Source: Melolontha melolontha (Eukaryota > Arthropoda > Insecta > Coleoptera > Scarabaeidae). Taken from it: 64,000 bases of DNA. Under the pieces are notes generated by a model. That model did no database searches and was not told the DNA's origin. It worked only from the letters and a program-made list of their open reading frames with translations. Location: positions 84,558,434 to 84,622,433 of the forward strand of contig OW285239.1 in the NCBI GenBank assembly GCA_935421215.2, given 5' to 3'. How positions within the stretch are numbered: the stretch's first letter is position 1; each line of letters starts with the position of its first letter. Of this stretch, positions 63,066 through 64,000 are shown piece after piece. Made by a program: the position numbers and the translations under genes.

Positions 63066-64000
63066 TTAATCTATGAATTTCCAAAAACAAAATATGACAT
63101 GAAATCAAAATAACAGGTTTGTTTTTTCTAGAAACATACGAAACGATCGTCTCGTTAGAAGGGATTCCTAATAGAGATGACTACACCTCTCTCGTAGAGG
63201 ATGGCATAGATTATAACAGAATGAATTTTTTTTTTTTTTTTACTGTTCCAACGTACGTTAAGTTATATTTTTTTAATTCCCTCATTAATTCTAAAGATGA
63301 ATACCAATTATCGCCTGTAATGTTGCGAGCAGAATTTTTTACTGGTTCAACTAAACTTAGAACCACTTCTGTGGGATTGAATAATTTTATTTTGTTCGGA
63401 TATTTGCAAGGGTTTTTCTTTGTTTGTTGGATCCTGCCAGTATAAACCTCCCCATTCACCATATAATGAGTTTTGCAATCAGTGAGGATCTGCATATTAA
63501 TTCCATATTTTGCTGGTTTATTAGGCATAAACATTCGAAATTTCCAGCGGCCTCTAAAGGGTACTAACATCATGTCGTCCACTGTTAAGAACTCTCCAGA
63601 AATATAACAATCCTTCAAATTAGTCAAAAACTTTCCAAAATTGTTAGCTATAGACGCCAGTTTGTTCACTTTCACCTTTTTTCTCTTGTACATACTTTCC
63701 TCATCAAAACGAGAACAGCATAATAGAAACGAAAATCTAGCAAGAGACATCCTAGCATGAAATACATCTCTTCCTGAACCTGTAGCCCGCATCGCTCTTA
63801 AGTTTTCGTGCCCAGATTTAAACACTCCTTGTAATTACAGGAGATCAATTAAAGCTTCAATTTCCATCTCATCTATGTTTTTAATAAAAGTTAAAGAGAA
63901 TGTACGTTGAGCATTTTTACTTTTCTTACATTTACTATATTTAGCAGCAACGAGATCGATTCGTTCATTTGTAAATTGTGTAATATTTTGAAGCATTGTC
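63066..64000 (-). pseudogene. piggyBac transposase, partial, runs off the window
   Basis: A piggyBac-family transposase lineage different from 28395-30239. From the right edge: TNERIDLVAAKYSKCKKSKN, then FSLTFIKNIDEMEIEALIDL, a stop (63838) and the frame 63825-63211 with FKSGHENLRAMRATGSGRD and FHARMSLARFSFLLCCSRFD. The first catalytic motif is FLTVDDMMLVPFRGRWKF and the second is ITGDNWYSSLELMREL; both aspartates are present. At a T-run (63223-63241) the frame breaks, continuing in another frame as ETIVSYVSRKNKPVILISCH to about 63070, where mariner sequence takes over. The third aspartate and C-terminal finger are not in the window or are lost. The start lies beyond 64000. Confidence 0.85.

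Overview
This window looks like a transposon-packed, AT-rich intergenic stretch of an insect chromosome. I see no convincing host gene. Evidence: no long spliced host-type coding region; intact or decayed copies of piggyBac, Tc1/mariner (several subfamilies), hAT, Crypton, Gypsy, jockey/CR1-like non-LTR and Penelope-like (PLE) elements; tRNA-derived SINE-like repeats; and at least fifteen (TA)n tracts. The mix is typical of arthropods, especially insects. I cannot name the species.

Layout. 1-9.5 kb: a dead mariner, a dead Tc1/mariner-type element with a DUF4817-like N-terminus, a small inverted pair of PLE ends, otherwise anonymous DNA. 9.7-15.5 kb: a large imperfect inverted duplication whose arms each hold an inverted pair of PLE ends, a Gypsy LTR and a hammerhead-repeat fragment; its centre holds a 1.77 kb Tc1/mariner element with 310-bp terminal repeats and a 540-bp palindrome. 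15.5-20.3 kb: two more decayed Tc1/mariner elements, the second with a hAT remnant inside. 20.3-24.0 kb: a Penelope-like element with a reverse transcriptase/GIY-YIG open frame between two almost identical 943-bp inverted repeats rich in GC hairpins. 24.0-25.2 kb: an array of about 302-305 bp repeats in two opposed orientations, with four complete copies of a hammerhead ribozyme (retrozyme-like). 25.3-27.2 kb: another Tc1/mariner element. 28.06-30.41 kb: a structurally intact piggyBac element with an unbroken 614-residue transposase.

32.9-36.0 kb: a PLE endonuclease fragment, then a hammerhead repeat split by an ORF1-only non-LTR element with a 12-bp target duplication. 36.5-38.8 kb: a Tc1/mariner element whose 605-bp terminal repeats include the start of its own transposase. 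40-44.9 kb: a dead mariner and a Crypton split by a non-LTR element. 45-50 kb: eroded Gypsy, mariner and hAT pieces and a tandem tRNA-like repeat. 51.0-57.45 kb: a Gypsy element with both LTRs but no integrase, carrying a 230-bp MITE. 57.5-64 kb: mariner, Crypton halves with odd hairpins, Tc1/mariner, mariner and piggyBac remnants.

The theme is self-cleaving or hammerhead-like RNA in PLE ends and in short tandem repeats that resemble animal retrozymes. Autonomous PLE, PLE-end palindromes and hammerhead repeats lie side by side, which fits a partnership in which PLE enzymes mobilise ribozyme repeats. That link is inference; the motifs and repeat structures are seen in the sequence.
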